Made by a program: the position numbers and the translations under genes. 64,000 bases of DNA from Auriscalpium vulgare (taxonomy: Eukaryota; Basidiomycota; Agaricomycetes; Russulales; Auriscalpiaceae), in contig JAHBBC010000024.1 in the NCBI GenBank assembly GCA_019915015.1, forward strand, positions 186,001 through 250,000, given 5' to 3'. Within the stretch, counting starts at the first letter, position 1. The number at the start of each line of letters is the position of its first letter. Below are positions 21,201 to 32,290 of the stretch, piece after piece. The notes below the pieces were generated by a model, which saw only the letters and a list, made by a program, of their open reading frames with translations, did not search any database and was not told the DNA's origin.

Positions 21201-21390
21201 CGATTTCGTAAGGTTACTTGCCTTTTCGTGCTCATCACGGGAGTACATAGCTTCTGGAGGTGAATCACAGGTGTCGGAAGTGCGAACCATGTGCACCTGA
21301 TACTTCGCTGCCTTGGAGTTGAGCCGGAAAAGCACGAGCCTGGAGAAGAGGCAGGATTCGGCCCGGACACGGCGCGGCCTTCATCCATCG
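18230..21390. repeat. Segmental duplication, P450 segment copy 1
   Basis: This roughly 3.1-kb stretch is paralogous, in the same orientation, to 46030-49260. Similarity covers the downstream flank (about 18300-18560 against 46090-46380), every P450 exon and intron, and the upstream flank up to the motif TCGGCCCGGACACGGCGCGG (21358 and 49224). The two differ by scattered substitutions and indels. Copy 1 keeps the open reading frame; copy 2 does not. Confidence 0.85.
18604..21016 (-). CDS. Cytochrome P450 monooxygenase (intact copy)
   Basis: A multi-exon P450. It starts at 21016 with an N-terminal membrane anchor ([20 protein letters not shown]...VLYSSIFG), then the hinge [17 protein letters not shown]. 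The I-helix is FSAGIDT, the K-helix ExxR is in FIKETTR, the beta strand is [19 protein letters not shown], the PERF motif is FTPERFL, and the haem-binding loop is [14 protein letters not shown] with the Cys axial ligand. The C-terminus is [17 protein letters not shown] with a stop at 18604. It would sit in the ER membrane and need a P450 reductase. The overall style is that of basidiomycete microsomal P450s related to ordA-like enzymes; the subfamily and substrate cannot be assigned. Upstream in-frame methionines exist, but the anchor supports 21016. Confidence 0.88.
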
Positions 21391-22031
21391 CGCTTGGAAT
21401 GCGACTCAAGAGCGCGGGTACTCAGATCTCAGACCCAAGCTTGACAAGAACCTGGTCGCTTCAGGGTAGGGGGTAGGAATCAAATCATCGTTGAAGTCGA
21501 CGTCGTGGATAAGTCAAAGAGAGGCGTGGGGATGATCCGTAGATACCGCGCGTGGGGGAGACAAGCTACATAGCGGGAGACTTCGGTGTAGCAAAGACAC
21601 GTGAATATTGCGAGCGTTCAGCGACGTTCACGTTGAGGCTGCGGTCGAAGACTCGGTCGACGATTCCCATGCTGTGACGCTTCTGCCACCCCAGGATCAT
21701 ATCTCGCGGCACCGCGCCTTTGTGGCCCATGCTTGATCTAAGTCTCGATATTCCGTTGGCCTAGCGCATCGAGAGTCAAACGGAACACAGTAGATCACGA
21801 ATCCCGCCCTGGGCCCGCCACGGTCTTGTCGCCCTCCCTCCACCCACTCTCGATCTCGATCGCATCGCGCACACGCTACTGGCCGGTATGGGTGCTGCGG
21901 ATGTATGTATGGCGCGCTTCGAATACAAACGACAGCGGCACGGAGTCCGGAGATAACAAGTCAAAGATGAGGCCGTGATCACTTTGCGCCTCATATCCAG
22001 TCAATATTTTCAGGTCCCTGTGGGCTGCACG
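21391..22031. other. No gene recognised
   Basis: No supported coding exon is visible. A short segment at about 21585-21660 (GTAGCAAAGACACGTG, then GTTCAGCGACGTTCACGTTG) resembles 24236-24310, which suggests a shared repeat fragment. The stretch 21405-21460 resembles 52978-53035. Confidence 0.35.
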
Positions 22032-23093
22032 TCAGCACATGCCGTCCAACGAGCACGGGCAGCGCACCTGCCAATCGTAAGGAAACTCATAGATCCCAAA
22101 ATCAACACCTTTCTCGCGGCACATCACTTCCAACGCGGCGCACACATGCTGCCCGACCCAGGCCGTCACAGTGACGAGCTGCAGCTCCGGCAGGGCGGAG
22201 AGAGGGTCGAGTACAAGTTCGGCGGGCACCGGCGAGTTTGCATAGAGGTTGTAGGTGTGGTAGCCGACATGCCGCAACGACGGAGGGAGCGTAACGGGTT
22301 CCATGGGCAGCCCTCTCACGACGAGGGTCTTGAGCTGGACGAGCTGCTTCAGAATTGCCGCGGGCGGAAATTCGCTCGTCGTGAGCTGCAGCGATTGAAG
22401 CTGCGGGAGGATGCCCGCTGAAATCAAGTGCTCGCACAGCGCTTTGTTTGACCAGTTGGTGTGCTCCAAACAGAGATAGCGCAACGCAGGAGGGGGATTC
22501 GAAAGAGAGCGACACCAGCGAACCCCGTCCGCGCGTATTGCGAGGGCCTCAATCGTGGAGGGCAGGGGATAATCCGAATAGCCTTCCAATCTCGCTGCGA
22601 GCACGCGCACGCCCGGGAACATCTGCAAGATGTCGTTGACGCAGCTGGGCGTACCGTCCACGCTGAGGAACACGGGCCGCAGCTGGATCGCGCGCAAGCG
22701 TGCATCCATTTCGGCGCTCAAGGCGTCGTCGGGACGTCTCTGGCCCATGAATGATATGCCCTCAACGTGGCGGCAGAGTTCCAGCAGGCCGATACAGGCA
22801 TTGCCCCGTTCGGGTGGATCCGATGGCCAAGGGAGCTCGATGCACCGGACGTGCGCAGTGAGGTGCGGGTGGGTGCGGAGGGTGTGGACCAGGAGCTGGA
22901 TGCGGTGGTCATCGCCCGAATAATTGAACCGGATGCGGCGGAAGAGAAGGCGCTGAGCGGTCGGAGTCCACGCGCGGCAGACGAGCGCACATGCACGGAG
23001 GGTGGTACGATCTATTGCATACCCGGCTTGGGACATCCGGAACACCCATTCAATGATGAGGGTCTGGATATCCAGAGAGACAACAATCGCCAT
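22032..23093 (-). CDS. F-box-like/LRR protein
   Basis: The open frame extends further upstream, but the conserved start is most likely 23093 (MAIVVSLDIQTLIIEWVFRM), giving about 353 residues. The N-terminal F-box-like helix pair is LRACALVCRAWTPTAQRLLF followed by RRIRFN, a hallmark of the very common agaricomycete F-box-like family. The remainder holds irregular LRRs: LLELCRHVEGISFMG, VLAARLEGYSDYPLPSTIEA, LRYLCLEHTNWSNKALCEHL, LQSLQLTTSEFP, LKTLVVRGLP. It probably serves as a substrate adaptor for ubiquitin ligases. No introns are needed. No second copy is found in the window. Confidence 0.82.
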   Translation of the reverse strand: MAIVVSLDIQTLIIEWVFRMSQAGYAIDRTTLRACALVCRAWTPTAQRLLFRRIRFNYSGDDHRIQLLVHTLRTHPHLTAHVRCIELPWPSDPPERGNACIGLLELCRHVEGISFMGQRRPDDALSAEMDARLRAIQLRPVFLSVDGTPSCVNDILQMFPGVRVLAARLEGYSDYPLPSTIEALAIRADGVRWCRSLSNPPPALRYLCLEHTNWSNKALCEHLISAGILPQLQSLQLTTSEFPPAAILKQLVQLKTLVVRGLPMEPVTLPPSLRHVGYHTYNLYANSPVPAELVLDPLSALPELQLVTVTAWVGQHVCAALEVMCREKGVDFGIYEFPYDWQVRCPCSLDGMC

Positions 23094-25456
23094 GAGGGTA
23101 TCCGGAGGGGGCGGGCACCGGGAAGGATCGATCGGCGCGGCCTTCAGCAATTCGTTGCTGTCGACTTCAGAGTTGAACGTTGAACCTAGGCATGCGACTG
23201 TGAGCCTCGACGACCATAGCAGATGCAACGGGCTACGCACCAAGAAGAGGGCGATCCACACGCCGCTTTCAGCGCAAAGTCGTCCGATACGAAGAGGGCC
23301 GTCTGGCACAAGTTGGTCAGCCCACGAACGTGAAGGCCGCGGTATCCCAGGGATCCAGGCTCGGAGAGGCCCACAGACGACCTGCTACACAAACAAGTAA
23401 GTCAAATGGTCGGGCTGTTTGGAGACGCACTGACCGATAAGCGTGATACGGGAGGATGTGTGCGGATGCGATGGGGTGGAAACTTGGTATTTAATAAGTA
23501 GTGAACGACGCGCAGGATGCCTTGCCGACGGTCGCGCTCCTCCTTCTCCTGCTCCCTGATCCGAGTCGGACCCATCACTCGGCCCTGGCGGTAAAGTGGC
23601 GCATGTACTCAGCGCCTTCATCTCATAGCTTCCCGAGAAGCGCTCGGATGCCTAGATTCTGTCGTCTGAACCCCATTTGCCCTGCAGATTGACACTCGCT
23701 TTTGTAGCACGAACGGGCGTGACGTTGACGGTCGCGACGCGACGCTGGGGATTCAAAGAGGCGCGGTGTGCGGGTGTGCTGCAAACAAACGCAGTTCCAA
23801 TTCACCGCGCGCGAAGGCAGATCCGAGGTGCGACATACCTGCCGTTCTCTCCTGCCAGTCTACACACGGAACTATTCAGATTGCGCGCCAGATTGTCTCT
23901 TCCGCGGCGTCGTTGGCCGTCAGGACGGCTGCGCGGTGTTCGTTGATCTTGGGCGACTTCGGCCGCTGTTGAGCGCGCGAAGTGTAGGAGGCGAAACAGG
24001 CCGACCTTGATGTCGAATCGCGTGTACATTGGCCTATTCGATGGTGCGTGGCGGCAGAGGCGCGCAGAAGAGGCGATGGACATTGCTTGGGCGGGGGTTG
24101 GTTGTATGTCACGGCGGTGTCGGTAGTGTAGCCGCGAGCGAACGGAATTTTAAGAGCGCTGGCGATGTATGAAGGCACGACGTCGACGTAGCGCATGAGG
24201 GGCGGCTTGGGATCGAGAGCCGTCGTGGGCGCGGTGTAGCAAAGACGCGTGGATGTAGCGAGCGAGAAGTAGCGAGCGAGAAGTAGCGAGCGACTCGAAG
24301 CTGAGCAGCGTTGAGGCTGCTCGGAGGATGGGCCCGGGATTCCGAGATGACTAAGAATTTCCACGCTCAACGACTGCAGCCCCGGGCCAGGCGCCCGCGC
24401 AACGTTCAACACGCCGCGAGTCAGCGACGTCTGGCAGGCCGTGCGACCTCGTCCTTCCCCCCGATGTCACCATGATGTTTGCGAACGGGCCCTTACTTGC
24501 AGGCCCGCTTCAGGGGTTTTCCACTTACGACGAGATGATGGTGCGAAGGATTTCACTGACGGTGTCTGTCTAAACTAGCTCTTAGAGAGCCATTGCTGAA
24601 CATGGCGGTACGATTCCTAAGATTCTTCAGGTATACAAAGCAAGTGCAGGCAGCCATGAGGCCCGCATACCCCTATCACAAACTGACCGTCCTCTGCCAC
24701 AAGATCAGCCACGGATGATAGGTTGCCCCCGAGTCCCGGAGACGACAGCTCTCTATGGGTAGGCAACTTGACTGGGCATCGGCACATCAAAGACAGAGCA
24801 TATTGAATGGCCGGCGGGTGTGGTTGGAGCCCCAGTCATGTGAGTAGGGACATGCAGCCTGCCGCCACTGCACATTCAGACTCGAACTTCGGATGGATGA
24901 CGGGCAGGGGCAGAAACACCAGTGCAGAGTGATATAAGTATCTCAACAGAAATGTATGTTTGAAATGAGTTACACACGAGCAATGGCAAACACGACAAAC
25001 AGACAAAACAGACCCAGATCGCAATCCCTATGCTCGTAGCGCTTGTGGGATGAGCATGGCGCCAGTGTGCAGCACTGGGCAGGCGGTTGGAATGAATGAC
25101 GGCACCGAGATTGTCATGGTGTAGGCGCGGTGGCCGGGTGTGTGCGTGAATGATGTTTGTACGCTGTGTGTCGTCATGCCCATCGTGCGTTACCATTATA
25201 CCATTGCTCTCGTGCTTGCATTCTGAATCCAAGCCAGAATCGCACACTGAGATGTCCCTTTGCCAGCGTACATTGTCGACACAGGGTGTGCCGTACACGC
25301 CACTGACTATTTTCTTTCAGACCGCTGCCCGCCGTTGGCGGTTGAAGAGCTGCGCTGTCGCTCTGCGCATCCCAAGGCTGTCATCGTATTCAGGGGTCAG
25401 TCCTGTGCTCGCCATAGATGTGTGTGGCTCACCTTGTATTAAATTCCCAGCCACCT
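23094..25456. other. No gene recognised
   Basis: Only short frames with no convincing family or splice pattern were seen. A 178-codon minus-strand frame at 23876-24412 has no recognisable motif and overlaps a tandem repeat at 24255. The 24440-25100 part is less GC-rich and holds nothing I can name. Confidence 0.35.
24255..24293. repeat. Short tandem repeat, 14-nt unit
   Basis: The unit GTAGCGAGCGAGAA occurs twice in full and a third time in part. Confidence 0.85.
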
Positions 25457-26456
25457 TCATGTCAAAGCCACCACGCACGCTCCCCAACCCACAGGCGCAG
25501 CGGCGCGTTCCCGTGCACGGAGCCGAGCGGCGCGCCCTTCGCGGTCGGCGCACCGAGCCCTGCGGCAAGCTGCTCCGTGGTGCCGAGCACGACAAGCGCG
25601 TGGTCCGCCGCGGTGTGCACGTAGTGCGCGCCAACAAGCGCGAGCACGAGTGCGCGCAGGTGGTTCGCCTGCGCCTGCGTCGCAAGGCCCAGCGGGCGCT
25701 TCAGGTGCTGCCTGTACACGCGTGTGGTCAGCGCTGTGTTGCGGAGGGGAGGTGATGCAATGCGTACTTGGACTTGAGGATCTCGGGCGCGAGGCACGCT
25801 GCGAGCACGGCGCCGATGGCCTCGAGCGTGCCGGCCATGCCCGTGCACACCGCCGCTGCGTCGCGCGCGAGCGCCACCACCTCCGCCCGCTCGCGCAGAT
25901 CGCTACCGCACAGCCCAATGCGCAGCGCCGCCTCGCCCGCGGCGCGCGGGTCCTCTGGCCGAGCGCGTGGGAGAGGTGCACATTGTGTAGCGTGATGCGC
26001 GGCGCGTAGAGCGGGAAGAGCTGCGTGCAGCGTGTATGCGCGATCTGAGGGTGTGCGGAGACAAGAGAAGAGAGGGTGGCTCTTCGGCTTTGTCAAATTC
26101 GCGGCGCATGATGTGTACCTGGTGGGTGCTGGGTCAGCGCAGGGCGGATGTCACGGCAGGTGTACTCACACCTGCAAGCTCACAAAGCAAGTCAGCCTTC
26201 ATCATGTCCAGGCGGCCCTTGACTTCCGCGAGGTCCCCAATACTGGACCACTTTGGCACCGTGACTGCACCGCTAGAAACCGGAACTCACAGCTGAAGCC
26301 CGGGTGCATCGTCATTGCCAGCCCCTCAAGCACACACACCATCCTCTTCGGCTTGCGGCCCACAGGATCGGCTTCACGACTCTGCTCAGCAAGCATGCGG
26401 GGGTGCGCCATGCGCACACACAGCGGCGGGCCGTGCGGCATAGCGATCTGTGGCAC
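25457..26456 (-). pseudogene. MAU2/Scc4 cohesin-loader-like fragment
   Basis: Minus-strand pieces read DLAEVKGRLDMMKADLLCEL (about 26160-26225), TQLFPLYAPRITLHNVHLSH followed by ALGQRT (about 25980-26040), MAGTLEAIGAVLAACLAPEI followed by LKSK (about 25765-25835), and NHLRALVLALVGAHYVHTAA followed by GTTEQLAAGLGAP and NAPLRLWVGER (25470-25670). Their order and helical TPR-like character match the fungal MAU2 family, which loads cohesin with Scc2. After GER the expected continuation is lost and a stop follows. Frame changes occur around 25950. The assignment rests on motif memory only. It lies just downstream of the LETM1-like pseudogene in the same GC-rich block. Confidence 0.42.
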
Positions 26457-26539
26457 AGAAAGTCAAGATTTGCACGGCACCACCAGGGTGTATGCGCCAG
26501 CGTGCCTCAAGCATGCCGTCGGGATGCCGGTTGAGGCCG

Positions 26540-27950
26540 CTGTCAAGCAGCGTGTGCAGGTGCTAAAGATGTGGCGATGTCGTGGCCCCGCGTGCGCACC
26601 GAGCCCCTCCTCACACGCGAGCACAAGCACATGCTCGCGTTCGACGTACACGTCCTTGTCCGCATCAAGCTTGTCGACGGTGTTCTGCACGACGTCCTCC
26701 CCGGGCCTGTGCTTGATGAGCGCGAGCGCCTTCCCGAGGTCGCGGATGGGGATGCGGCCCTGTTCATTGCACAAGATGAGCTGCAGGCTGTTGCCCACGC
26801 GCGCGTCATACTCATCGAGCTGCTTGTCAATCTTCGTGAGCATCGTGCGGATGCGCTTGACGAGCGCCGTGTTTGTCGGTGCTGGGCAGACGCACGTCCT
26901 CGGCCTGCGAGTTCTCATCCTTGGCGGACAAGACAGACAGCACCTCAACGAGCTCCTTCAGCTGCTCCGTCGTCATGCGCGCATCCTCTTACACCGGCTT
27001 GTGGCACAGCTAATTACACGTCAGCAATTGATCGCCACAGCGGGACACAAAACACATACCTCAATCAGGCAAAAGTGATTCGGCCATGCGGGTCTCATCC
27101 TCGCGCTTCTGGCGCTCCTGCGCCTCCTTTGCGCGCCGCGCGTCCTCCTCCTTTTGTTCCTGCTCCTCTTCGTCCTTGATGAGCTCTTCTTGCTGCTGCT
27201 GCACATCGAGCTTCTGCTTGTACGACGCGCGGTCCGAGTCGACTTCCACCTCGGTTTCGTACAGCTGCGCACAGTGTCAAAATGTACGTTACAGGACGAA
27301 AGGAGACGCACGAGGTTGTCCGGCAGGCCGCTGAGGACGTGCTCGAGGCTCCTGATGATAGCCGCCTGCCCACTCTCGTCCTTCCAGGCATGCGGTCAAA
27401 CTTGAGCGCGCGCCCGAGGATGAACAGCACACGCCCGAAACGCGGTTGTCCAGGTGCAGGTTGATCCAGGTCGAGAGCTCCTCGCGGAGGCGCGTGGCGC
27501 TGACGCCGAACGTGCGGATGCCGCGGCTCGTGGACGCGTGCTGAAACGAGCTCTTGCTGAGCTCGTCGACGCCCTCGGAGACGACTGCCTGGTCGCCGCG
27601 GCGAATTTGGAGCAGGCGGCCGCGAATCTGGCCGCACAGGAAGTTGTCCGTGCCGAAGGCGTTGCGGCCGATTGTAGCAGCTCATGGAGACGAGCTGCGG
27701 GCGCGAGAGATTGTCGAGTGTGAGATCCTCGTCGACTTTGCAACGTTGACGATGTCCTCCGTCGAGGGCGACACGCCCGTCAAGTGCACCTTGCGGAAGA
27801 ACTCTTTGAACGAGTCCCAGCCAACGATGTGCGCGCTCGCCTTGAGGCCCGACTCATGCAGCATGTCCTGCAAGAACTTTGCCATGTCCAGGCCCACGCG
27901 CATGATGTTGTGTTTCGCTTTGCTGAGCTTTGAGATCGGAGGGTGCGGAG
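26540..27950 (-). pseudogene. LETM1/Mdm38-like gene, multiply frameshifted
   Basis: Minus-strand fragments follow the LETM1 order: MAKFLQDMLHESGLKASAHI, FKEFFRKVHLTGVSPSTEDI; VDEDLTLDNLSRPQLVSM; IGRNAFGTDNFLCGQIRGRL, EGVDELSKSSFQHAS, TSRGIRTFGVSATRLREELS, TWINLHLDN; VLFILGRALKFDRMPG; the coiled-coil EELIKDEEEQEQKEEDARRA; MTTEQLKELVEVLSVLSAKD; and the C-terminal EF-hand-like LDADKDVYVEREHVLVLACE. Intact LETM1 proteins are inner mitochondrial membrane ion exchangers. The frame shifts at least near 27740, 27680 and 27445, and the N-terminal targeting sequence and transmembrane segment are not found. I therefore call a pseudogene whose functional parent lies elsewhere. Confidence 0.78.
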
Positions 27951-30034
27951 GGCGTGGCAGCGGCGGCGGTCGAGCTGGAGCGGTGCAGGCAAGCTGGGGC
28001 GGCGGCAGACGAGCTGGGGGGACGAGGTGGTGCTGCGGGCACGGTTAGAGACAGTGCAATTTCATAGTAGAAGCTGTACACAAACTCACCTTGCCTGGGT
28101 GCGCGTTGACGGGCGTGACGAGGAGGGAATGCGACCTGCAATGACGGAGGACACTGAGTGTGGGCAGGACAACGCCGCGAGCCGTGGGCGCGAGGTCGGG
28201 CCGGCCGGACATACACGACGGGAAGGCACCGGATATCAAACCGGGGATCAAACCGGCACCCGGCGACCATGACCGAATAGATGCAGGCACCACCCCGAAA
28301 AACCCCCTAGTAAACGATTCTACTTCGTACCTCAGGGAATCGTAATTCATTCCTAGAGAACAACGCCAGCATCGAAGCGGAAGCCCGTCGTGTACAGCAC
28401 GCGCAGTAGCACGTCTAGCGTAAGTATTCTTCTGCGCGAAGAGAGCAGCTCTTGTGGGATCTACCTTCATAACCCCTTCGGAGGCATCGCTGGATCGATT
28501 CAATCCACCTAGGGTAAAGCACGGGTACGGGTAAAACCGCGGTCACGACGACACCTCATGAGCTAAGTAAGCTCGTCCCTAAACCACGGTTATACCTGAA
28601 TAATGATATGACCTCGTGCTTTCAGATGATCGCCGCGGCGCGGGTTGGGACCATCACAGTTCGAAAATGCTGCTCCAAGACACCGCTGGGCAAATGATGG
28701 ATTGGAGATATCATTGTCGCGGTATATGTGGCAACCTGTCGTATGGTGAAATTTGCACTGATCTCTCTATGTCTGCTGATTTGCTTACCTTCTACACGTA
28801 GGACTTCCGCGCGCCGCAGGCTTCTTTGGAGTGAGAAAGCCCTCTCAGATAGTGGGCGGAGAGCGGCCGTGGCCTGTAGCACGCTGAGGCATCATCTCGA
28901 CGCTCGGAGTCGAGACAATGGGCTCTTACGGTCTCCTGACAACTACAGTAGTTGAAGGCGGTACGCCGCTCATGCTGTCCACGTTACTCACTACTCACGT
29001 TCATTGTCCCTCTTACAGGACTTCAATTTCAGATCTTATACTCCGTTCCAAATGTGCCGCGCAAATTCGGCGCGCGGCGTTGGTTTGACGACTGAAAGGA
29101 GCATGATTGTAGTACTCAGAGGGTGCAAGGCCCGGAACTGCAAGCCAGGGCGTAGTCCTTCGTAAGTTCGTCGTGATCCCCGCTCTCGCGCCCAGTCTCG
29201 CTTCCATCGACCCAGTCTCGCTTTCGTCGACGTTGTCAGACCGCGCGCTCCTGTTCGCAGCGCTCATTACGGAGTCAACTGTGGTGGTCAATATGAAAGC
29301 GGGACGCCGTGTCGGTATCAGGCGAAGCCATCTAGGGGGCCAACAAAGAAAGCTTGACGGTAGGCATGCTTCGGTTAACTTCTGGAGGCGAGGTCAGTTG
29401 GATACGGCCCTGGCCGCCGTGTCTCTGGGCGCTCGGTATGTATACACGATGCAAAAACTCACTTAGACAAAATATCATTTCTCTTCAGGCCGGTTTGAGA
29501 AACAAGAGACTGGCATGCGGCTTGTGGCGTGTGGCGGACATGCCATGATGTCGGCATTGTGGCGGAAAGTGAAAAGGTCCGGATACATAACATGAACGTG
29601 TGATTATGGCGCGTACCCTATGCCATTAGGACAGATGACCTTTCAGGCCGCTCGAGGTCGCTTCTGCTGGAGTGGCACAATTGTCACAGGGCGCCGGGAT
29701 GCGGTCGCGTGAACTACATCACCGGGAAGCTGGAAACAGCCGAGCACGCCGCCTGCTAGGTCTGGATGAGAACGATCGGCGGACTATGACACTGAATCGA
29801 GAACATGGGACGTGGCAGCTCACGATCGCACGGTTCATTCATAATGGAAGAAGAAGGGTGCGTAGTAGGGCGACGTAGACATCATTCTATTGGGACCGCC
29901 GCCTGTGCAGCGCGATCATCACGGCTCTCCAGCTACAAGAAGCTGCGCAAGGTCCCCGATCGTTGGCCTTTACCTATCTATGAGAAGATCACCGAGATGA
30001 ATTTATGATATGTCTGAAGACGGACAATAGGAAG
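27951..30034. other. No gene recognised
   Basis: Reading frames here are short and show no family. Around 28230-28270 there is a small direct repeat (ATCAAACCGGGG, ATCAAACCGGCA). The minus-strand frame at 28045-28503 has a plausible N-terminus but no homologue I know. Nothing resembling a tRNA or transposon end was seen. Confidence 0.35.
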
Positions 30035-30419
30035 TCAGACGAGGGCGTCACGCACGTAGACATTGTGCATTTTACCCACCGTGCTGGGAATCTGTGCACC
30101 GCAAAGGTTGTATGAACGGCGGAAAGGACGCGCACTAGCTCCAAGAGAAGATGCCATGAGCTTCTGCCACGCACAGTGGCCGCCAGCGCAACGGTACATG
30201 GTTCTCGGGAACCGCAAGCTGAAACGTTCACGTCAGGGTTCCCCTGAATCCGGTCAGCGTGTTCACCTCGAGGCACTTTTGGGGACAAAAGATGAAGTTA
30301 GAAAGAACGAGTGTGAGCAACCAGAGAAGCTCGGAGATCACTTGGAGGCGGAAAGTGGGCTCCGCACACACAGTCGTCGCGGTAACCAAGATGGCGCCGA
30401 GTAGTCGCGCCGAGAACAC
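30035..30419 (-). CDS. Possible small secreted Cys-containing protein
   Basis: The frame opens at 30419 with MFSARLLGAILVTATTVCAE, which looks like a cleavable signal peptide. A later frame, MYRCAGGHCAWQKLMASSLG continuing to NLCGAQIPSTVGKMHNVYVR and a stop at 30035, contains three spaced cysteines and could be joined by one or two introns (acceptor candidates near 30270 and 30220). No family is recognised. This is a weak candidate based on signal peptide, size and cysteine content. Confidence 0.25.
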
Positions 30420-30599
30420 GGGGGCGCGATTTTTTCAACTTTCGCCTTCAAACAAGTCCGCCCGCGTGCCTTGGTCGACGAAACGAATGATTTCCTAGTA
30501 AAACTCGAAACATATTCAATGAGAGGGAGGATAACCTGGGCAGTAAAGACAGTAAGTAGTGGGTATCAATTAAATGCGAACCAAGCGCGCCGAAGGCTA

Positions 30600-31990
30600 T
30601 CACACTTTCGAGTCGGGTTCATCTCGAGGAATGGGCACGGCAGGAGTACGCGTGATTTTGTACCCAGTCGTGCGGTAGACATGGCGAATCCACCTGAACG
30701 GACCCAAAATGAAAGAGTCCTTCCTTCCAACAAGGCGAGAGCGGAGCTTCCAGGTCGTCAACGCGCCGCTCACCTCCGCAAATCGGGACGCGACGACGCC
30801 GATGGGTGGCCGCATGTTCGGGTCTTCGTGGCACATGTCAGCGACGAGAGGCTCGAGCCATTTAAAGCCATGGTATTTCTGGTGCAAAGAGTGAGAACGC
30901 TCATGCATTCGTACGAGATTCATACCTGTATGAAATCTTCACGCAGCACGTTTCCGATATAGTAGATGTCCGTCTGGAAGGGATTGTGGTCCGGGCAATT
31001 GGGAAAATTGCGAAATTCTGGCGCAGACTTGTCGCCGCCACGAACTGGATGGTCCAGTGGTGCCTCAAGCGCAGGATCATAACAGCGGGACAAGCCAAAG
31101 TCTATGAGGTAGTAGCGTGGCGGGCGCTGCGTGCGCGTGTACGACTTCGCGAACCAATGGAAGTTCTTGCTGCGGTTCATCTTGACTGGGTGGAAGGAGT
31201 TGGGGTACATCCCGCTCGGATCTAAGACGATGTTCTGGCCAGTGCAGTCCCTGTGCGCCGTCAGAAGTATTCAGCATGTGTAGAATACACCTTACTGACC
31301 TGTGAGCGATGTGAAGCTCGTGCATAAGTTCAATGCCCTGTAATGAATAAGTATTGCTGCCGCACATTAGCTTAGATGGCGCACCTCGATCATCTGCTTG
31401 GCGAACGCTACGACCTCTCCGAAAGTCCTGAACCGAGGATTGTCGTACGGGCGCATCCTTGGAAGAACAAGGAGAGTCTGTGATAAATGTTCGAGCCGCT
31501 TTGTTTCCACGACGGGGATGCAGTGATTCTTGGGATGCTGCCTATACTGCTCCGATGAGAACAACGTCGTTATCTCAATTTCCTCGGGCGTGCAGCCGTC
31601 GTCCAGCCGCTTGAGATAAACCTGCTTCCCATCCACCATTCGTGTGGCATCCACGACGCGCGGAGCCTGCCAGGGTCAATTGGGGATTTCCGATGGTTCA
31701 TGACCTCTCACAGTGATCCTCTGCCAATCCTCGAACCAGCTGCGTGGCAGTTTCCACCGAGTCCAAGAAAACTTCCTATCCTCGTGATAACGAGGGCGAA
31801 GCATGTACCCCGCTGCCTCCATATCCTTCTGATGTTGAAACCAGTATCTTTCACCAGGCCAACGCCGCCCAGGGTCTGCCCGCACCGCATTGCCCAAAGC
31901 TCTATAATCTGGCCTTTCCAAGCCACGATTACGCGTCAGGCGTTCAAGCCCTTCCTGAGCGAGGGCTAGGCTTGTGGAGGGGAGGGCCAT
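30600..31990 (-). CDS. Protein-kinase-like (FunK1-type) protein, intact copy
   Basis: Starts at 31990 (MALPSTSLALAQEGLERLTR). After an intron the N-lobe reads DATRMVDGKQVYLKRLDDGC and EIEITTLFSS. The alphaE helix GIELMHELHIAHR is split from the catalytic-loop continuation DC(T)GQNIVLDP by an intron at about 31240-31305, giving the HRDC...N pattern. The metal-binding motif is YYLIDFGLSRCY. The C-lobe includes PVRGGDKSAPEF, FQTDIYYIGNVLRE and a degenerate repeat-end FKWLEPLVADMCHEDPNMRP. It ends at 30600 with a basic tail. The Asp residues of HRD and DFG are present, so activity is possible. The family is heavily expanded in agaricomycetes and its substrates are unknown. A damaged relative lies at 58300-59310. 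Confidence 0.8.
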
Positions 31991-32084
31991 AGTAGGGGAA
32001 GGAAGCGTGAGTTGGAGACGCTACGATGAAGGACTGGCAGGAGAGAATGATGTCGGAGCGTGGGTATTCATGCCGTGCCTCTGC

Positions 32085-32290
32085 GCCTCAGTGTCCATTC
32101 AGTCCGTTCACATTTTTCTGGCTTACCGCGTGTCGTGTGCATCCAGGCGCGCTCTTGGGGAGCGGTGCTACATGCCCCAATATCTATGCAATCTTGTGCC
32201 GCCGCTTTTTAGCTGGCACTCCATCACCTTTAAATTAACAACCGAAATCGCTCGCGGACAATCCATATACGCAGAAGGCCTGTCATAATC
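32085..32290 (+). pseudogene. Remnant terminal exon of the secreted-repeat family
   Basis: The intron-like stretch GGCTTACCGCGTGTCGTGTG and acceptor at about 32145 are followed by RRALGERCYMPQYLCNLVPP, clearly the last exon of the family (compare RALGERFDIPDYLRNLILP in gene A). Downstream non-coding sequence up to about 32420 also matches the 3' flanks of genes A and B. The core FDIP has become CYMP, and the first two exons are absent. Confidence 0.7.

Noticed and set aside
24255..24293. Tandem repeats considered as a CRISPR-like array
   Set aside because: Units are contiguous with no spacers, and the genome is eukaryotic.
26032..27078. 348-codon plus-strand ORF at 26-27 kb
   Set aside because: It lies antisense to the LETM1-like and MAU2-like fragments. 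The long open frame is explained by high GC content.
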